A DNA stretch of 64,000 bases from Hylemonella gracilis str. Niagara R (lineage in GTDB: Bacteria; Pseudomonadota; Gammaproteobacteria; Burkholderiales; Burkholderiaceae_C). Position 1 is the first letter of the stretch. Every line of letters starts with the position of its first letter. The stretch is taken from positions 2,406,477 to 2,470,476 of the forward strand of contig NZ_JEMG01000001.1 in assembly GCF_000600295.1 (NCBI RefSeq), written 5' to 3'. The position numbers and the translations under genes were made by a program. Below are positions 23,365 to 33,258 of this stretch, piece after piece. The notes beneath the pieces were generated by a model that saw only the letters and a list, made by a program, of their open reading frames with translations, was not told the origin of the DNA and did no database searches.

Positions 23365-26300
23365 CTATTTGTGCTCGCGGGTGTAAACCCCGTCCCAATC
23401 GGGGGGTGGCGGGTTCTGCTTGTACTCGAGGCAACGCTCGACCAGTTGCCGCACCGCCAGGTCGGCTTCCCCGCGAGCCTGCTCAGAATCCTTGAATTTG
23501 GCGATGGCCGCGTCCCACTTGCGCGCCAAGTACAGATCCAGGCCTTCGCCATACAGACGCGCAGCCGTCTGACGCTTGCGGACCTCGCTGCCCAGTTCCG
23601 CCTGCTCCAGTTCGGACCACTCGGCGATGGCCTCGTACAACACCACGGGCTCGCTCTTGCCCTTGACGCGCACCAGGTCGAGCTTGCGCGAGAAGACGTG
23701 GTCCTTGACCTCCGCATACACCGCGTCGGAAATCAGCAGCGACACGCCATAGTCCTTGCCGGCGGCTTCCAGCCGTGCAGCCAGGTTCACGGTATCGCCC
23801 ATCATGGTGTAGGACGCCAGCGCATCCGTGCCCATGAAGCCGACCTTGGCCAGGCCGACATTGAGGCCAATGCGGATGCGCATGTCGTGCACCTCGGGCA
23901 TGTAGCGGTTCTCGCGCTTCCACAACAGGCGCAGATCCTCCAGCTTGCGCAACATCTTGAGCGAGGCACGCACCGCCTTGAGGCTGTGGTCCTCCACGGG
24001 CACCGGCGCGTTGAAGATGCCCACGATGGCATCACCGATGTACTTGTCCAGGACCCCCTCGTGCTCCTTGAGGATGAGCGTCATGGCCGACAGGTACTCA
24101 TTGAGCAGGTTGGCCAGCTCGACGGAACTGAGCTTCTCGCTGATGCCCGAGAAACCGGCCACATCCGAGAAGAAGGCCGTGACCCGCAGCTCCGAGCCAC
24201 GCTTGAGCGCCGCCATGTCCTTCATGGCCTCGCCGACCACCACCGGGTCGATCATATTGCCCAGGATGCCCTTGATCTTCTCGCGCTCGCGCAGGCCGCC
24301 CACCATTCGGTTCAGGGCCCGGGACAGGCTGCCGAATTCGTCCGCGCCCTTGGTGGGAAACGCCACCTCCAAATCCCCCTGCCCCACCTTTTCGGCGTTG
24401 CGGATCAGACGCTTGATCTTGCGCACCGCGATGTAGGAGATGGCCACGGCCAGCAACACGGCGGCACCGAAGATCAACAAGGCCATCTCCACCGCCTGGT
24501 CGCGGTTGCTCTGGATGGCACGCAAACCGTCGGTGCGGTCGACGATGGTGCGTGTCATGCCGGCGAAGTTCTGCCCCAAAACCACCTGCGGCAGGTCTTT
24601 GCCGGTGTCCGAGTACAAAGGCGTGGTGTCGAGTTTCCACAGCACCTCTTCGGCCTCGGTGCGGCTGTTGCCAATCAAGCCATCGGAGAACAGCGTCTTC
24701 AACTGCGGTGTGGGCGTCTCGCTTTGTCCAGAATAGATCCATTGCCGCAGCGCCTGCCAACGACGCAAGGTCTTGGCGCGGTCCTCCGGAGATTGCACGG
24801 AACGCGCATGGTCAGCCCCGTCGGTGCGAAAACGGACCAGCAACTGGTCCTCCAGCGCCGCGTCACGGAGATAGCCCAGCGCTTCCACCGACTGGCGGTC
24901 CTCCTCCGACGGCGGGTGGTTCTTCAGATAACTTTCATAGAGCGCGTTGCGCTGCTGGACCAGCTTGGCGTAACGGTCGTATTGGGCACGGAAGGCGGCG
25001 TCCTCAAACGGTGGCGTGGGTGGATTGGTTTCACGCAAGGCCCTCAATCGGGCACGCAGCACCGGCGTGATCTTGGCGAGTTGCGCCAGGATGGGTTTTT
25101 CCTCCTCAGCGTAGGCCGCCCAGGCCCAAGGGGGAATTTCCTCGCCCTGCTCGGTGAACCGCGGCTTGAGCTTGGGACGCTGCTGCTCGAGCAGGCGCGC
25201 CCTTTCGGTCGAGGCCGGGTGCTCGAAATACGGCGAATACAAGGCTTGCAGTTCCAGCCCGTCCATGCGCAAGGCGACGGGTTTGAGTTCACCCAGCACG
25301 CCGTTCTGCCGGATGGCGGCAAAGGCATGCTGCAGGCTCTCTTCCATGGACTGACTGACATCCAGCTGATTGAGCGCCGATGCGGGATCAAAGATGCGGG
25401 TGTCGACGGCTGCCTCGGGTGTGAGCCCGGGCTGCAGCCCCAAGGCGGAAAAGGTCTGGATACGGAAGCGGCCAGTGTCCAGTCCGAGTTCCTGGATCTT
25501 GCGCTTGCGCGCTTCCAGCAGGTGCGAGATCACGCTCGCATCCAGTTCGCTGCGCAGCTTGCGCGTCTGAATCGATTGCTCGCGCATGCGCTCTTCGGCC
25601 GCCTGGGTTTCCGCAGCCGCCTTCACGCGAGCGGGGTCGCCTTCGGGCTTCTGCTCGGCGAGCATCCCCTCGCGTTGTTGGCGCTGCGCCAGCCGATCCT
25701 TGAGAGCATCAAGCTCGCGTTCCGCCAGCACCAGTTTCTTCGCCTGTGCCTGCAAGGCGGAGAAGGCCCGATCCGATATCGTGCCCCCGCTCTGCTGCAA
25801 CAGCAGCAGAACGTTCTTCTCGAGTACCTGCGTGTCGTTGTTCGAGAGGTAGGTGGAGAAATAGTTGTCGCTGGTCTTGGTCTGCTTTTCCTCGATCTTC
25901 TCGGTACCGGCCAGGCCGAACCAGTTGCTCTTGATGCCCAGGAAGGAAGTTTCCTTCTTCTTCTCCGTCACGGTCACGGTGGTGGTGACGGTCTGGTACT
26001 TCTTGAGCGCCTGGGTCTGCTCGCCAACGCGCAACCGGAACTCCTCCACACGGATCAGGCTCTGCGATATGTTGTCGAGCTCCAGCACCAGCGAAGAGAT
26101 GTAGTTGCGCGAGATGGCCGCCTCGCGCTCGTAACTCTCGCGCAGGATTTCGGTCTGCTGGTGGACGTAGCTGGTGGACAGGATGACGATGGTGCCCGCG
26201 ATCAGGCTCCCGGTGAACACGGCCAGCCTGAACTGGATGCCGTTGAGCACCCGCCAGATCCAACGCATCACGGCAACCACGGCACGAATCAGACCCCGCC

Positions 26301-26526
26301 CGAACATCCAAGGCAGCGCAAGGAACAGGCGCAGCGCACGAGGCATCTGCCCTGGGCGCGCGTCATCGATCTCGGACCTGTCGGCACCGCGCGAAAAACG
26401 GCGCACGGCCCCGACCACGGCCCCATTGACGCGCCGACCGCATGATTGCAACATGCGCGTGCCGCCGTCCTTCAAGCGCTGGATGCAGACCCTCAGCCTG
26501 GACTGGAATGATGTTTTTTGCTCCAT
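23365..26526 (-). CDS. Large membrane-bound class III adenylate/guanylate cyclase
   Basis: This 1053-residue protein has one membrane helix near 95-118, a very long extracytoplasmic region of about 560 residues, a second helix near 680-702, a HAMP-like linker and a class III nucleotide cyclase domain. The two metal-binding aspartates are Asp788 (FFSDVAGFSG) and Asp832 (YIGDAIVGIF). The lysine of LDKYIGD and the GDTVNLAARLE segment fit an adenylate cyclase. A C-terminal segment (ARKWDAAIAKFKD, PPPPDWDGVYT) recurs in related cyclases. The extracytoplasmic part is rich in Glu, Gln and Arg with predicted coiled coils and matches no sensor domain I can name. It is a single gene with no obvious partner. 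Confidence 0.9.
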   Translation of the reverse strand: MEQKTSFQSRLRVCIQRLKDGGTRMLQSCGRRVNGAVVGAVRRFSRGADRSEIDDARPGQMPRALRLFLALPWMFGRGLIRAVVAVMRWIWRVLNGIQFRLAVFTGSLIAGTIVILSTSYVHQQTEILRESYEREAAISRNYISSLVLELDNISQSLIRVEEFRLRVGEQTQALKKYQTVTTTVTVTEKKKETSFLGIKSNWFGLAGTEKIEEKQTKTSDNYFSTYLSNNDTQVLEKNVLLLLQQSGGTISDRAFSALQAQAKKLVLAERELDALKDRLAQRQQREGMLAEQKPEGDPARVKAAAETQAAEERMREQSIQTRKLRSELDASVISHLLEARKRKIQELGLDTGRFRIQTFSALGLQPGLTPEAAVDTRIFDPASALNQLDVSQSMEESLQHAFAAIRQNGVLGELKPVALRMDGLELQALYSPYFEHPASTERARLLEQQRPKLKPRFTEQGEEIPPWAWAAYAEEEKPILAQLAKITPVLRARLRALRETNPPTPPFEDAAFRAQYDRYAKLVQQRNALYESYLKNHPPSEEDRQSVEALGYLRDAALEDQLLVRFRTDGADHARSVQSPEDRAKTLRRWQALRQWIYSGQSETPTPQLKTLFSDGLIGNSRTEAEEVLWKLDTTPLYSDTGKDLPQVVLGQNFAGMTRTIVDRTDGLRAIQSNRDQAVEMALLIFGAAVLLAVAISYIAVRKIKRLIRNAEKVGQGDLEVAFPTKGADEFGSLSRALNRMVGGLREREKIKGILGNMIDPVVVGEAMKDMAALKRGSELRVTAFFSDVAGFSGISEKLSSVELANLLNEYLSAMTLILKEHEGVLDKYIGDAIVGIFNAPVPVEDHSLKAVRASLKMLRKLEDLRLLWKRENRYMPEVHDMRIRIGLNVGLAKVGFMGTDALASYTMMGDTVNLAARLEAAGKDYGVSLLISDAVYAEVKDHVFSRKLDLVRVKGKSEPVVLYEAIAEWSELEQAELGSEVRKRQTAARLYGEGLDLYLARKWDAAIAKFKDSEQARGEADLAVRQLVERCLEYKQNPPPPDWDGVYTREHK

Positions 26527-26726
26527 GGCGTACGCGGGCGTGATTTTTTGAGAAACTAGGACGGGTTAGTCGAATTCAAAACCAAGAATTCTTCTTCAGA
26601 TCATCCACACTGACAAGTCTCGCATGTGAACAATTACCTGCGCTTGGCCATCGCGACACCTCCATGCAGTACGCGTCGTGGCGGCCGCCCCACAAGGCGC
26701 AGGTTGCCCTGACCCAAGGTCTGCGC

Positions 26727-26746
26727 CTGATACGCAGACGTATCAG
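26727..26746. repeat. Perfect inverted repeat upstream of the antiporter gene
   Basis: CTGATACG and CGTATCAG form 8-bp arms around CAGA, about 80 bp before the TTG start at 26824. It lies in the 297-bp gap between the divergent cyclase and antiporter genes, where I found nothing else clear. It could be an operator or a leader hairpin. Confidence 0.4.
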
Positions 26747-26823
26747 ATCGTTACAACACCCCTGGGTTCAGTCCTGCCCGTCAACCGGCTGCAGGCGCCC
26801 CAGGCATCGCTAAGGAGTCGCAC

Positions 26824-28182
26824 TTGTTCGATCTCATGTTCCAGTGGTCGGAATGGATCAAACCTTCCGCCGGCCTGCCCACCGTGCAGTGGGCCTTGCT
26901 GCTGGCCTTGGCCGCCGCGACGGGCCACGGCCTTCAACATCGCTGGGGACTGCCCAAGGTGCTCGGTTACTCCATGGTCGGGGCCTTGGCGGGTTTTTCC
27001 GGCTACACCACGACCGCCTGGCCCTTGGACGGCATACCCCAATTCCTGATCGAGCTGGGCTTGTCCATCGTGTTGTTCGAGGCCGGTGGTCGTCTCTCAC
27101 TGCGTTGGCTGCGACTCAACCCCATGCTGGTATTCCAAAGCGTCGCCGAAACGCTGGTCACTTACTTGGCCGCGCTCTGGGTGCTGCGCCTCTTCGCGGT
27201 CGACGCGGCTCTTCAGCATCCCCTGGCCCTGCTGCTCACGACCACTTCACCAGGCGTGCTGATGCGGGTCGTGCATGACATGCGCGCCAGCGGCCCAGTG
27301 ACAGAGCGCGCCATCACCCTGGCCACGCTCAACACCTTCTACGTGTTGGCGCTGGGCGGCGTGATGGCGCGTCTGGTCGGACCGATCGAAGGTCGCCTGG
27401 AAGGCCCGGGCATGGGCAGCCTGGTGAGTGCGATACCGGCCGTGCTGCTGTTGGTCTTCACCTCGGTGCTGGTCGGCGCGCTGCTGGCGCTGGCCCTGCG
27501 CAAAGCCCTGGCATGGATGAGCCCCAGCAGCGAAAACACCGCCGTGCTGCAACTGGCGCTGATCGCCGCCGGCACGGCTCTCGCCGCGCACTTCGGCGGT
27601 TCCGCGCCGCTGGCGGCCTTGCTCGCGGGCGTGCTGCTCAAAGCATGGAACCCGCGCCCCTGGATCTGGCCACGCCAGTTTGGCACGGCCGCCAGCGTGC
27701 TGAGCATCCTCACCTTCGTGCTGGTGGCCATGGTCGCAGCCCAGGCGCCTTGGCAATGGCAGGCCTGGGCGCTGGTGCTCGCACTCGCATTGACCCGGGG
27801 CCTTGCGCGCATCGGCGCGCTGGGCGCCACCACCCTGCTCGGCATGGGCAGCGGCGCCAGCCCTAGGCAGGCCGTCTGGGCCGCCAATACCTCGTGGCCG
27901 ATGTCGGCCGTGGCCTTGTTGCTGATCTCCCAGTTTTCCGAGTTCACCCCGACGATCGGTGCGGCGATCGCCGCCATCGCGCTGCCCTTGCTGCTGCTGC
28001 TGGAACTGCTCGGTCCCCTGTTGATGACCTGGACCCTGAACCAGACAAGGGAAGCCAGCGATCATCCGGCCGAACGCACAAGGGCGGCCGACCTGGCATC
28101 CGCCAAGCCCGACGCAGCAGCCACTCCTGGCCGCGCGAACCCCACCACGCAAGAACGGGAAGACACCCACCATGGCGCTTGA
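26824..28182 (+). CDS. Kef-type cation:proton antiporter (CPA2 family)
   Basis: This 452-residue membrane protein has about twelve hydrophobic helices and the CPA2 features [12 protein letters not shown] and [16 protein letters not shown] near the N-terminus. It lacks the C-terminal TrkA-N regulatory domain of KefB/KefC; instead it ends in a short hydrophilic tail. The start is TTG at 26824: AAGGAG at 26812-26817 lies six bases upstream of it, whereas the later ATG at 26836 would be 18 bases away. Its end overlaps the start of ybdK by 11 bp, so the two are cotranscribed. The transported ion is not identifiable. Confidence 0.87.
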   Translation: MFDLMFQWSEWIKPSAGLPTVQWALLLALAAATGHGLQHRWGLPKVLGYSMVGALAGFSGYTTTAWPLDGIPQFLIELGLSIVLFEAGGRLSLRWLRLNPMLVFQSVAETLVTYLAALWVLRLFAVDAALQHPLALLLTTTSPGVLMRVVHDMRASGPVTERAITLATLNTFYVLALGGVMARLVGPIEGRLEGPGMGSLVSAIPAVLLLVFTSVLVGALLALALRKALAWMSPSSENTAVLQLALIAAGTALAAHFGGSAPLAALLAGVLLKAWNPRPWIWPRQFGTAASVLSILTFVLVAMVAAQAPWQWQAWALVLALALTRGLARIGALGATTLLGMGSGASPRQAVWAANTSWPMSAVALLLISQFSEFTPTIGAAIAAIALPLLLLLELLGPLLMTWTLNQTREASDHPAERTRAADLASAKPDAAATPGRANPTTQEREDTHHGA

Positions 28183-29302
28183 AACCTTTCACCCCTCCGA
28201 ACCCCTGACCCTGGGCGTGGAATTGGAACTGCAGCTCGTCAACACGCACGATTACGACCTCGCGCCCTACGCCGAAGACATGCTGCGCCTGATGCGCAAG
28301 CACAAGCTGCCCGGAAGCGTGGTGCCGGAGATCACCTCCAGCATGATCGAGATCTCCACCGGGATCTGCCATTCACCCCAGCAGGTGAGAGAGGAACTGG
28401 GCCAGATCCGCGACGCGCTCGTGCAAAGCGCCGACAAACTCAACATCGCGGTGGTCGGTGGCGGTACCCACCCTTTTCAGCAATGGCATGAGCGGCGCAT
28501 CTACGACAAGCCGCGCTTCAAGGAAATTTCAGCGCTCTACGGCTACCTGTCCAAGCAGTTCACCATCTTCGGCCAGCATGTGCATGTGGGCTGTCCTGAC
28601 GCCGACAGCGCCCTGCTGATGCTGCACCGCATGAGCCGCTACATCCCGCACTTCATCGCGCTGTCCGCGTCCAGTCCCTTCGTGCAGGGCCATGACACAG
28701 CCTTCGATTCGGCGCGACTGAATTCGATCTACGCCTTTCCGCTCTCCGGCCGCGCTCCCTTTGTCTTGCAGTGGAGTGAATTCGGCAAGTTCTTCGACAA
28801 GATGACGCGCACCGGCGTGGTCAACAGCATGAAGGACTTTTACTGGGACATCCGTCCCAAGCCTGAATTCGGCACGATCGAGATCCGCGTCTTCGACACG
28901 CCGCTGAGTGTCGAGCACGCGACAGCCCTCGCCGCCTACGTGCAGGCACTGGCCGCATGGTTCCTGGCCGACGAACCCTTCATGCCCGCGGAAGACGACT
29001 ACCTCGTCTACAACTACAACCGATTTCAAGCCTGCCGCTTCGGACTGGATGCCATCTATGTGGACCCGGCTCGCGGCGAACATATGTCACTGAAAGACCA
29101 TCTGCTGACGACGCTGGAGCAGGTGCGCCCGCATGTGCAGGCCCCCGGTGCGGCGGACGCATTGAAAAAATTGAGTGAACGTGTGCACCAAGGACACAAC
29201 GATGCACGCTGGTTGCGCGAGGTACAGGCCAAGGAACAATTCCTTGGTGAAGTGTCGCGCCAAGCGAGTCTGCGATTCCGAGCAACGCCGCAGACGACGT
29301 GA
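28172..29302 (+). CDS. ybdK: YbdK-type carboxylate-amine ligase (glutamate-cysteine ligase family 2)
   Basis: This 376-residue enzyme belongs to GCS2, ATP-dependent ligases with weak glutamate-cysteine ligase activity. Family hallmarks are [13 protein letters not shown] at the start, [33 protein letters not shown] and [13 protein letters not shown]. The length matches E. coli YbdK (372). It overlaps the upstream antiporter gene by 11 bp. Kef-type antiporters in other bacteria are glutathione-gated, so a thiol-related functional link between the two genes is tempting but unproven. Confidence 0.92.
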   Translation: MALETFHPSEPLTLGVELELQLVNTHDYDLAPYAEDMLRLMRKHKLPGSVVPEITSSMIEISTGICHSPQQVREELGQIRDALVQSADKLNIAVVGGGTHPFQQWHERRIYDKPRFKEISALYGYLSKQFTIFGQHVHVGCPDADSALLMLHRMSRYIPHFIALSASSPFVQGHDTAFDSARLNSIYAFPLSGRAPFVLQWSEFGKFFDKMTRTGVVNSMKDFYWDIRPKPEFGTIEIRVFDTPLSVEHATALAAYVQALAAWFLADEPFMPAEDDYLVYNYNRFQACRFGLDAIYVDPARGEHMSLKDHLLTTLEQVRPHVQAPGAADALKKLSERVHQGHNDARWLREVQAKEQFLGEVSRQASLRFRATPQTT

Positions 29303-29528
29303 AGCAAGCGCGAGCCTGCTTTACGCATCTTTACCAGACCGAAAAATCCGCACCGCTGCACCGGGAAAAACCTTGCTCTCTCGGCGTTTCTTATTTAAGG
29401 TCGGCCATACCCGACGCAAGGCGCTCCTCATCCGAGGCCGGCTGGTCGGGCTCTTGGGCGCAAGACGCCTCCGACCCCTCGGCGGCATGGTGTCTTCATC
29501 GCCGCCAATTCACCCCTAGGAGAAATAG

Positions 29529-30083
29529 ATGTCTTCAAAAAAATGGATTCTGCTTGGCGTGGCCCCTATCCTCACCCTGGTCATGGCTGGCTGCTCCTCG
29601 GTGGCTTTGACCGATACCCCCAGCACCACCGACAGCGCTGCAACAGCCGCGCCCGCCGCCGCCGCCCCAACAACGACGGCGGCACCCGAGGCAGCGCCAG
29701 CCAGCGCTGCCGCTCCGGTGGTGGCCACCACCAAGCAGGCTGAGTCGATCGCAGATGTCGCCAAGCTGATCTATTTCGACTATGACAGCTCGGCGATCAA
29801 GCCCGAGTTCCGTGCCGTGATCGAGGCACATGCCCGCTTCCTGCAGGCAAATCCGACACGCTCGGTGACGATCGCCGGGCACGCTGACGAACGCGGCGGC
29901 ACGGAGTACAACCTCGCGCTGGGCCAACGCCGCGCCGATGCGCTGCGCCAGATGCTGGTGCTGCTGGGCGTGAACGCCTCGCAGATCGAGACCATCAGTT
30001 ACGGCAAGGAAAAACCGGCCGTGCGAGGCAGCAACGAAGCGGCCTGGTCCAAGAACCGCCGCGACGAAATCATCTACAAATAA
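29529..30083 (+). CDS. pal: Pal-like OmpA-family outer-membrane lipoprotein
   Basis: This 184-residue lipoprotein has a signal peptide ending in the lipobox LVMAGC, with Cys22 as lipidation site. A low-complexity Ala/Thr/Pro linker (about 25-75) follows, then an OmpA-type peptidoglycan-binding domain with IYFDYDSSAIK, AGHADERGGTEYNLALGQRR and a C-terminal SKNRRDEIIY. This layout is that of Pal, which ties the outer membrane to peptidoglycan with TolB. No tolB, ybgF or other tol genes adjoin, so it may be a second Pal-like copy. TAGGAGAAATAG precedes the ATG. The 226-bp gap upstream holds its leader and nothing else recognised. Confidence 0.88.
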   Translation: MSSKKWILLGVAPILTLVMAGCSSVALTDTPSTTDSAATAAPAAAAPTTTAAPEAAPASAAAPVVATTKQAESIADVAKLIYFDYDSSAIKPEFRAVIEAHARFLQANPTRSVTIAGHADERGGTEYNLALGQRRADALRQMLVLLGVNASQIETISYGKEKPAVRGSNEAAWSKNRRDEIIYK

Positions 30084-30111
30084 AAAAAGCGGTCTGCGGA
30101 CCGCTTTTTTT
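30084..30111. terminator. Rho-independent terminator after pal, bidirectional
   Basis: GCGGTC and GACCGC form the stem around TGCG, flanked by an A7 run before and a T7 run after, directly behind the pal stop. The symmetry lets it also serve the convergent dehydrogenase gene ending at 30223. Confidence 0.92.
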
Positions 30112-30222
30112 CACTCCCACATTGAACTGTCTGCTCAGCTGGCAGGACCTCGATCACCGATCGCATTCCTGCTGATGCAGCGCGGTAGACCCTGCAACGA
30201 TGCGGCCAAGCCTTGCATCCGC

Positions 30223-31200
30223 TCAGTTCAAAGGCGTGATCGCCTTGCCGCGCTGGAAATAAGCGATCAGATTGTCCGCAGCCAGTTCGGCCATGGCCCG
30301 ACGTGTCGGCACGCTGGCGCTGGCGATATGGGGCGTGAGCACCACGTTGGGCACCGTCAGCAACTCCGGGTTCAACTTGGGTTCGCCCTCGAACACATCC
30401 AGACCCGCGGCAGCGATGCCCCCACCGTTGCTGCCCTTGCGCAAGGCATGCACCAGCGCGTTTTCATCGACGATGCCGCCGCGGGCGATGTTGACCAGCG
30501 TGGCCGTGGGTTTCATCTGGGCCAGCTCAGCCGCCCCGATGATGTGGTGTGATTCCTTGGAATAGGGCAACACCAACACAAGGTGGTCTGCCGTTCTCAA
30601 CAGTTCCTCCTTGCTCACGTAGCGGGCCTGGCATGCGCTTTCGAGCGCGGCGTCCAGGCGGCTGCGGTTGTGGTAAATCACCTTCATGCCAAAGCCATGC
30701 GCGCCGCGCTTGGCGATGCCCTGCCCAATACGTCCCATGCCCAGGATGCCCAGGGTCGAACCATGGATGTCCGCGCCAGCGAACATGTCGTAAGCCCATT
30801 TCTGCCATTTGCCGGCGCGCAGGTAATGCTCGCTTTCGGTGATCCGACGGGCCGTGGCCATCAGCAGGGCAAAGCCAAAGTCCGCCGTCGTGTCGGTCAA
30901 CACGTCCGGTGTGTTGGTGCCCACGACGCCATGCGCCGTCATCGCATCCAGGTCGAAGTTGTTGTAGCCCACGGCCATGTTGGCGCAGATCTTGAGGCGC
31001 GGGCAGGCCTCCAGCACGGCCTTATCGATGCGCACACTGCCCGTGGTGAACGCGCCGTCCTTGTCGCGCAGTTTGTCGATCAGGCGCGCTCCGCTCATCT
31101 CCTCGTCGGACTGGTTGGTCTCCAGCTCGAAATGCTGCTCCAGCTTGGTGATCGTTTCGGGAAAGATCGCGCGTGCCACCAGGATGCGGGGTTTGCTCAT
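30223..31200 (-). CDS. D-2-hydroxyacid dehydrogenase (glyoxylate/hydroxypyruvate reductase type)
   Basis: This 325-residue NAD(P)-dependent dehydrogenase probably reduces glyoxylate or hydroxypyruvate. The Rossmann motif is GILGMGRIGQGIAKR near residue 150. The catalytic triad is visible as Arg in NIARGGIVDE, Glu in FEGEP and His in LTPHIASAS. The ATG at 31200 has AGGAG six bases upstream, which favours it over the GTG one codon earlier. It is the last gene of a three-gene minus-strand operon after the thioesterase and NhaD-type antiporter, with a 13-bp gap. The exact substrate is not certain. Confidence 0.9.
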   Translation of the reverse strand: MSKPRILVARAIFPETITKLEQHFELETNQSDEEMSGARLIDKLRDKDGAFTTGSVRIDKAVLEACPRLKICANMAVGYNNFDLDAMTAHGVVGTNTPDVLTDTTADFGFALLMATARRITESEHYLRAGKWQKWAYDMFAGADIHGSTLGILGMGRIGQGIAKRGAHGFGMKVIYHNRSRLDAALESACQARYVSKEELLRTADHLVLVLPYSKESHHIIGAAELAQMKPTATLVNIARGGIVDENALVHALRKGSNGGGIAAAGLDVFEGEPKLNPELLTVPNVVLTPHIASASVPTRRAMAELAADNLIAYFQRGKAITPLN

Positions 31201-31213
31201 CACGGGCTCCTGG

Positions 31214-32686
31214 TCAAAGGAAGAAGAGGAATGTCACGGCGACGAACAGGGGCACAAGGATGCCCACCGACCACAGCATGTAACCGAAGAAACTGGGCAT
31301 CTTGACGCCACGGTCTTCTGCGATGGCCTTGACCATGAGATTGGGGGCGTTGCCGATATAGGTGTTGGCACCCATGAACACCGCGCCGGCCGAGATGGCC
31401 GCCAGGGTGGTGGCCATCGAACCCATCAGCACCGCCGGGTCGCCCCCCGCTGTATTGAAAAACACGAGATAGGTTGGTGCATTGTCGAGGAAGGAACTGA
31501 GGACCCCGGTAGCCCAAAAATACATGGCCGGATTCGGCGAACCATCGGCGTTCGTGACCGCCGCGACGACAGCGCCAAAAGGCCCGTTCACACCAGCCTT
31601 CAGCATGGCGATCACGGGAATGATGGTCAGGAAAATGCCTGCGAACAGTTTGGCCACCTCCTGCATCGGCCCCCAGGAAAACTGGTTGTTCTCATGCACG
31701 TCGCCCGGCGTGAGCTTGAGAGAGATCAGCGTCACGGCGATCAGACCGGCATCACGCACCAGGCCAGGCAGGCCAACTTCAGTGCCGAATACCTCGAACA
31801 CCACGCCAGGTTTCCAGACGCCGCTCATCAAGACCAGGCCCACCACGCAGGCCAGCAGGGCGAAGTTGACACTCCCGTCGAAGCCCAGTCGCGGCGTGTC
31901 CGGCGTCGGGTCCACCGGTTTGATTTCCTCACGATGTCGGTAGTACCAGCTGTCCAGCAGATAGAACAGCAGGAGCAAGGCCCCGACCAGGAACAGGGTG
32001 TCAGGCCAGATGTGCTGCAGGGTCCAGAAGAAATCCACACCCTTCAGGAAGCCCAGAAACAAGGGGGGATCGCCCAGGGGCGTCAGCGACCCGCCCACGT
32101 TGGAGACGATGAAGATGAAGAAGACGACGACATGCACCTTGTGGCGACGGTTGTCGTTGGCGCGAATCAGCGGACGGATCAGCAGCATCGACGCGCCCGT
32201 GGTCCCCATCAAACTGGCCAGCACCGCGCCGATCGCCAGGATGGCCGTGTTCAGCGCTGGACTGCCATGCAGATTGCCCTTGATGTAGATCCCCCCCGAA
32301 ACGGTGAACAAGGCCGTCAGCAACAGGATGAAGGGGATGTATTCGGCCAGCAGTGCGTGCACGAGACTGTGCGCGGCCAGCCCGGGTCCGAAGGCCACCG
32401 CGAAGGGAAGCAGGAAAGCCAACGCCCAGGCCGCCGCGATCTTGCCGAAGTGGTGATGCCAGAAAAATGGCGCCAGCAAAGGCACCAACGCGATTGACAG
32501 CAGAATTCCGGCGAAGGGCACGCCCCAGAGGGCCGACAACTGGCTGCCGTCCAATTCCGCCGCCGAAACCCAACCAGGCCAAAAGACCAGCCCCATCGCC
32601 AGCAACCCCAGCGCCCCCCGCAGTTTCCGCAGACCCATCGCTTGCACACCCATCAACTTCTTCCTTTTCTTACCGAACGATGTCAT
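31214..32686 (-). CDS. NhaD-type sodium:proton antiporter (ion transporter superfamily)
   Basis: This 490-residue inner-membrane protein has about twelve to thirteen hydrophobic helices. Motifs typical of NhaD/citrate-transporter-like antiporters are GTTGASMLLIRPLIRAN, SNVGGSLTPLGDPPLFLGFL and SSFLDNAPTYLVFF. The N-terminal 45 residues look like a signal or first helix ending near VSAAELDG. It is separated by 3 bp from the thioesterase gene upstream and 13 bp from the dehydrogenase gene downstream, all on the minus strand, so one transcript is likely. An internal Met at residue 12 is an alternative start. Confidence 0.9.
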   Translation of the reverse strand: MTSFGKKRKKLMGVQAMGLRKLRGALGLLAMGLVFWPGWVSAAELDGSQLSALWGVPFAGILLSIALVPLLAPFFWHHHFGKIAAAWALAFLLPFAVAFGPGLAAHSLVHALLAEYIPFILLLTALFTVSGGIYIKGNLHGSPALNTAILAIGAVLASLMGTTGASMLLIRPLIRANDNRRHKVHVVVFFIFIVSNVGGSLTPLGDPPLFLGFLKGVDFFWTLQHIWPDTLFLVGALLLLFYLLDSWYYRHREEIKPVDPTPDTPRLGFDGSVNFALLACVVGLVLMSGVWKPGVVFEVFGTEVGLPGLVRDAGLIAVTLISLKLTPGDVHENNQFSWGPMQEVAKLFAGIFLTIIPVIAMLKAGVNGPFGAVVAAVTNADGSPNPAMYFWATGVLSSFLDNAPTYLVFFNTAGGDPAVLMGSMATTLAAISAGAVFMGANTYIGNAPNLMVKAIAEDRGVKMPSFFGYMLWSVGILVPLFVAVTFLFFL

Positions 32687-32689
32687 GAC

Positions 32690-33178
32690 TCAGATTTCCA
32701 GGCTCAAGGCCTGTGCCGCCGCGCGCAGGTTCGCGGGCAAGGGAACCGGGCGACGCGTGTCGCGGTCCACGTAGACGTGGATCAGATGGCCGCGCGCCGC
32801 AGTCGTCGCCGCGCCCTGCGCGAACAGCCCGATTTCATAACGTACGCTGCTGCCACCCACATGGCCGACCCGCAAGCCAGCCTCGATGGCCTGCGGGAAA
32901 CCCAGGGAGGCGAAATAGTTGCAGTGGTTTTCAACCACCAGACCGATGGTCTGGCCGGACCCGACATCGAGCAAGCCGTGTTCGACTAGCCAAGCATTGA
33001 CCGCCGTGTCGAACCAGCTGAAATACACCGCGTTGTTGGCATGTCCGTAGGCGTCGTTGTCCATCCAGCGCGTGGTCAAGGTGCGAAATACCTGGTAGGA
33101 CTCTCGTGTCTGCGGACCGGGGCGTTCTGGAGCCGATCCGGGCTGGCTGGGACGGGCGTCACCCGTTGTTTTTGTCAT
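32690..33178 (-). CDS. Acyl-CoA thioesterase, 4HBT/YbgC-FadM hotdog family
   Basis: This 162-residue protein has the hotdog-fold thioesterase signature RWMDNDAYGHANNAVYFSWFD, in which an Asp of the DNDAYGH segment is the catalytic residue of the 4-hydroxybenzoyl-CoA thioesterase group. It would hydrolyse an acyl-CoA; chain length and physiological role cannot be read from the sequence. A Pro-rich N-terminal tail of about 25 residues precedes the domain. It is the first gene of the operon running to 30223. The phaP promoter region lies on the other side of its start. Confidence 0.9.
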   Translation of the reverse strand: MTKTTGDARPSQPGSAPERPGPQTRESYQVFRTLTTRWMDNDAYGHANNAVYFSWFDTAVNAWLVEHGLLDVGSGQTIGLVVENHCNYFASLGFPQAIEAGLRVGHVGGSSVRYEIGLFAQGAATTAARGHLIHVYVDRDTRRPVPLPANLRAAAQALSLEI

Positions 33179-33258
33179 GGGGCGGCATTTTGCCAGCGCG
33201 CCGCGCCGAGCCCAATTAGGGCTTGGCCCCTAAAGCGCATAGACCCAGTCCAAACACC

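Noticed and set aside
23371-26445. 1024-codon plus-strand open frame opposite the cyclase gene
   Set aside because: It mirrors the cyclase gene; it has no domains and its composition is typical of antisense frames in GC-rich DNA.
29529-30083. Tol-Pal operon
   Set aside because: Only the Pal-like gene is present; upstream is ybdK and downstream a convergent dehydrogenase gene.
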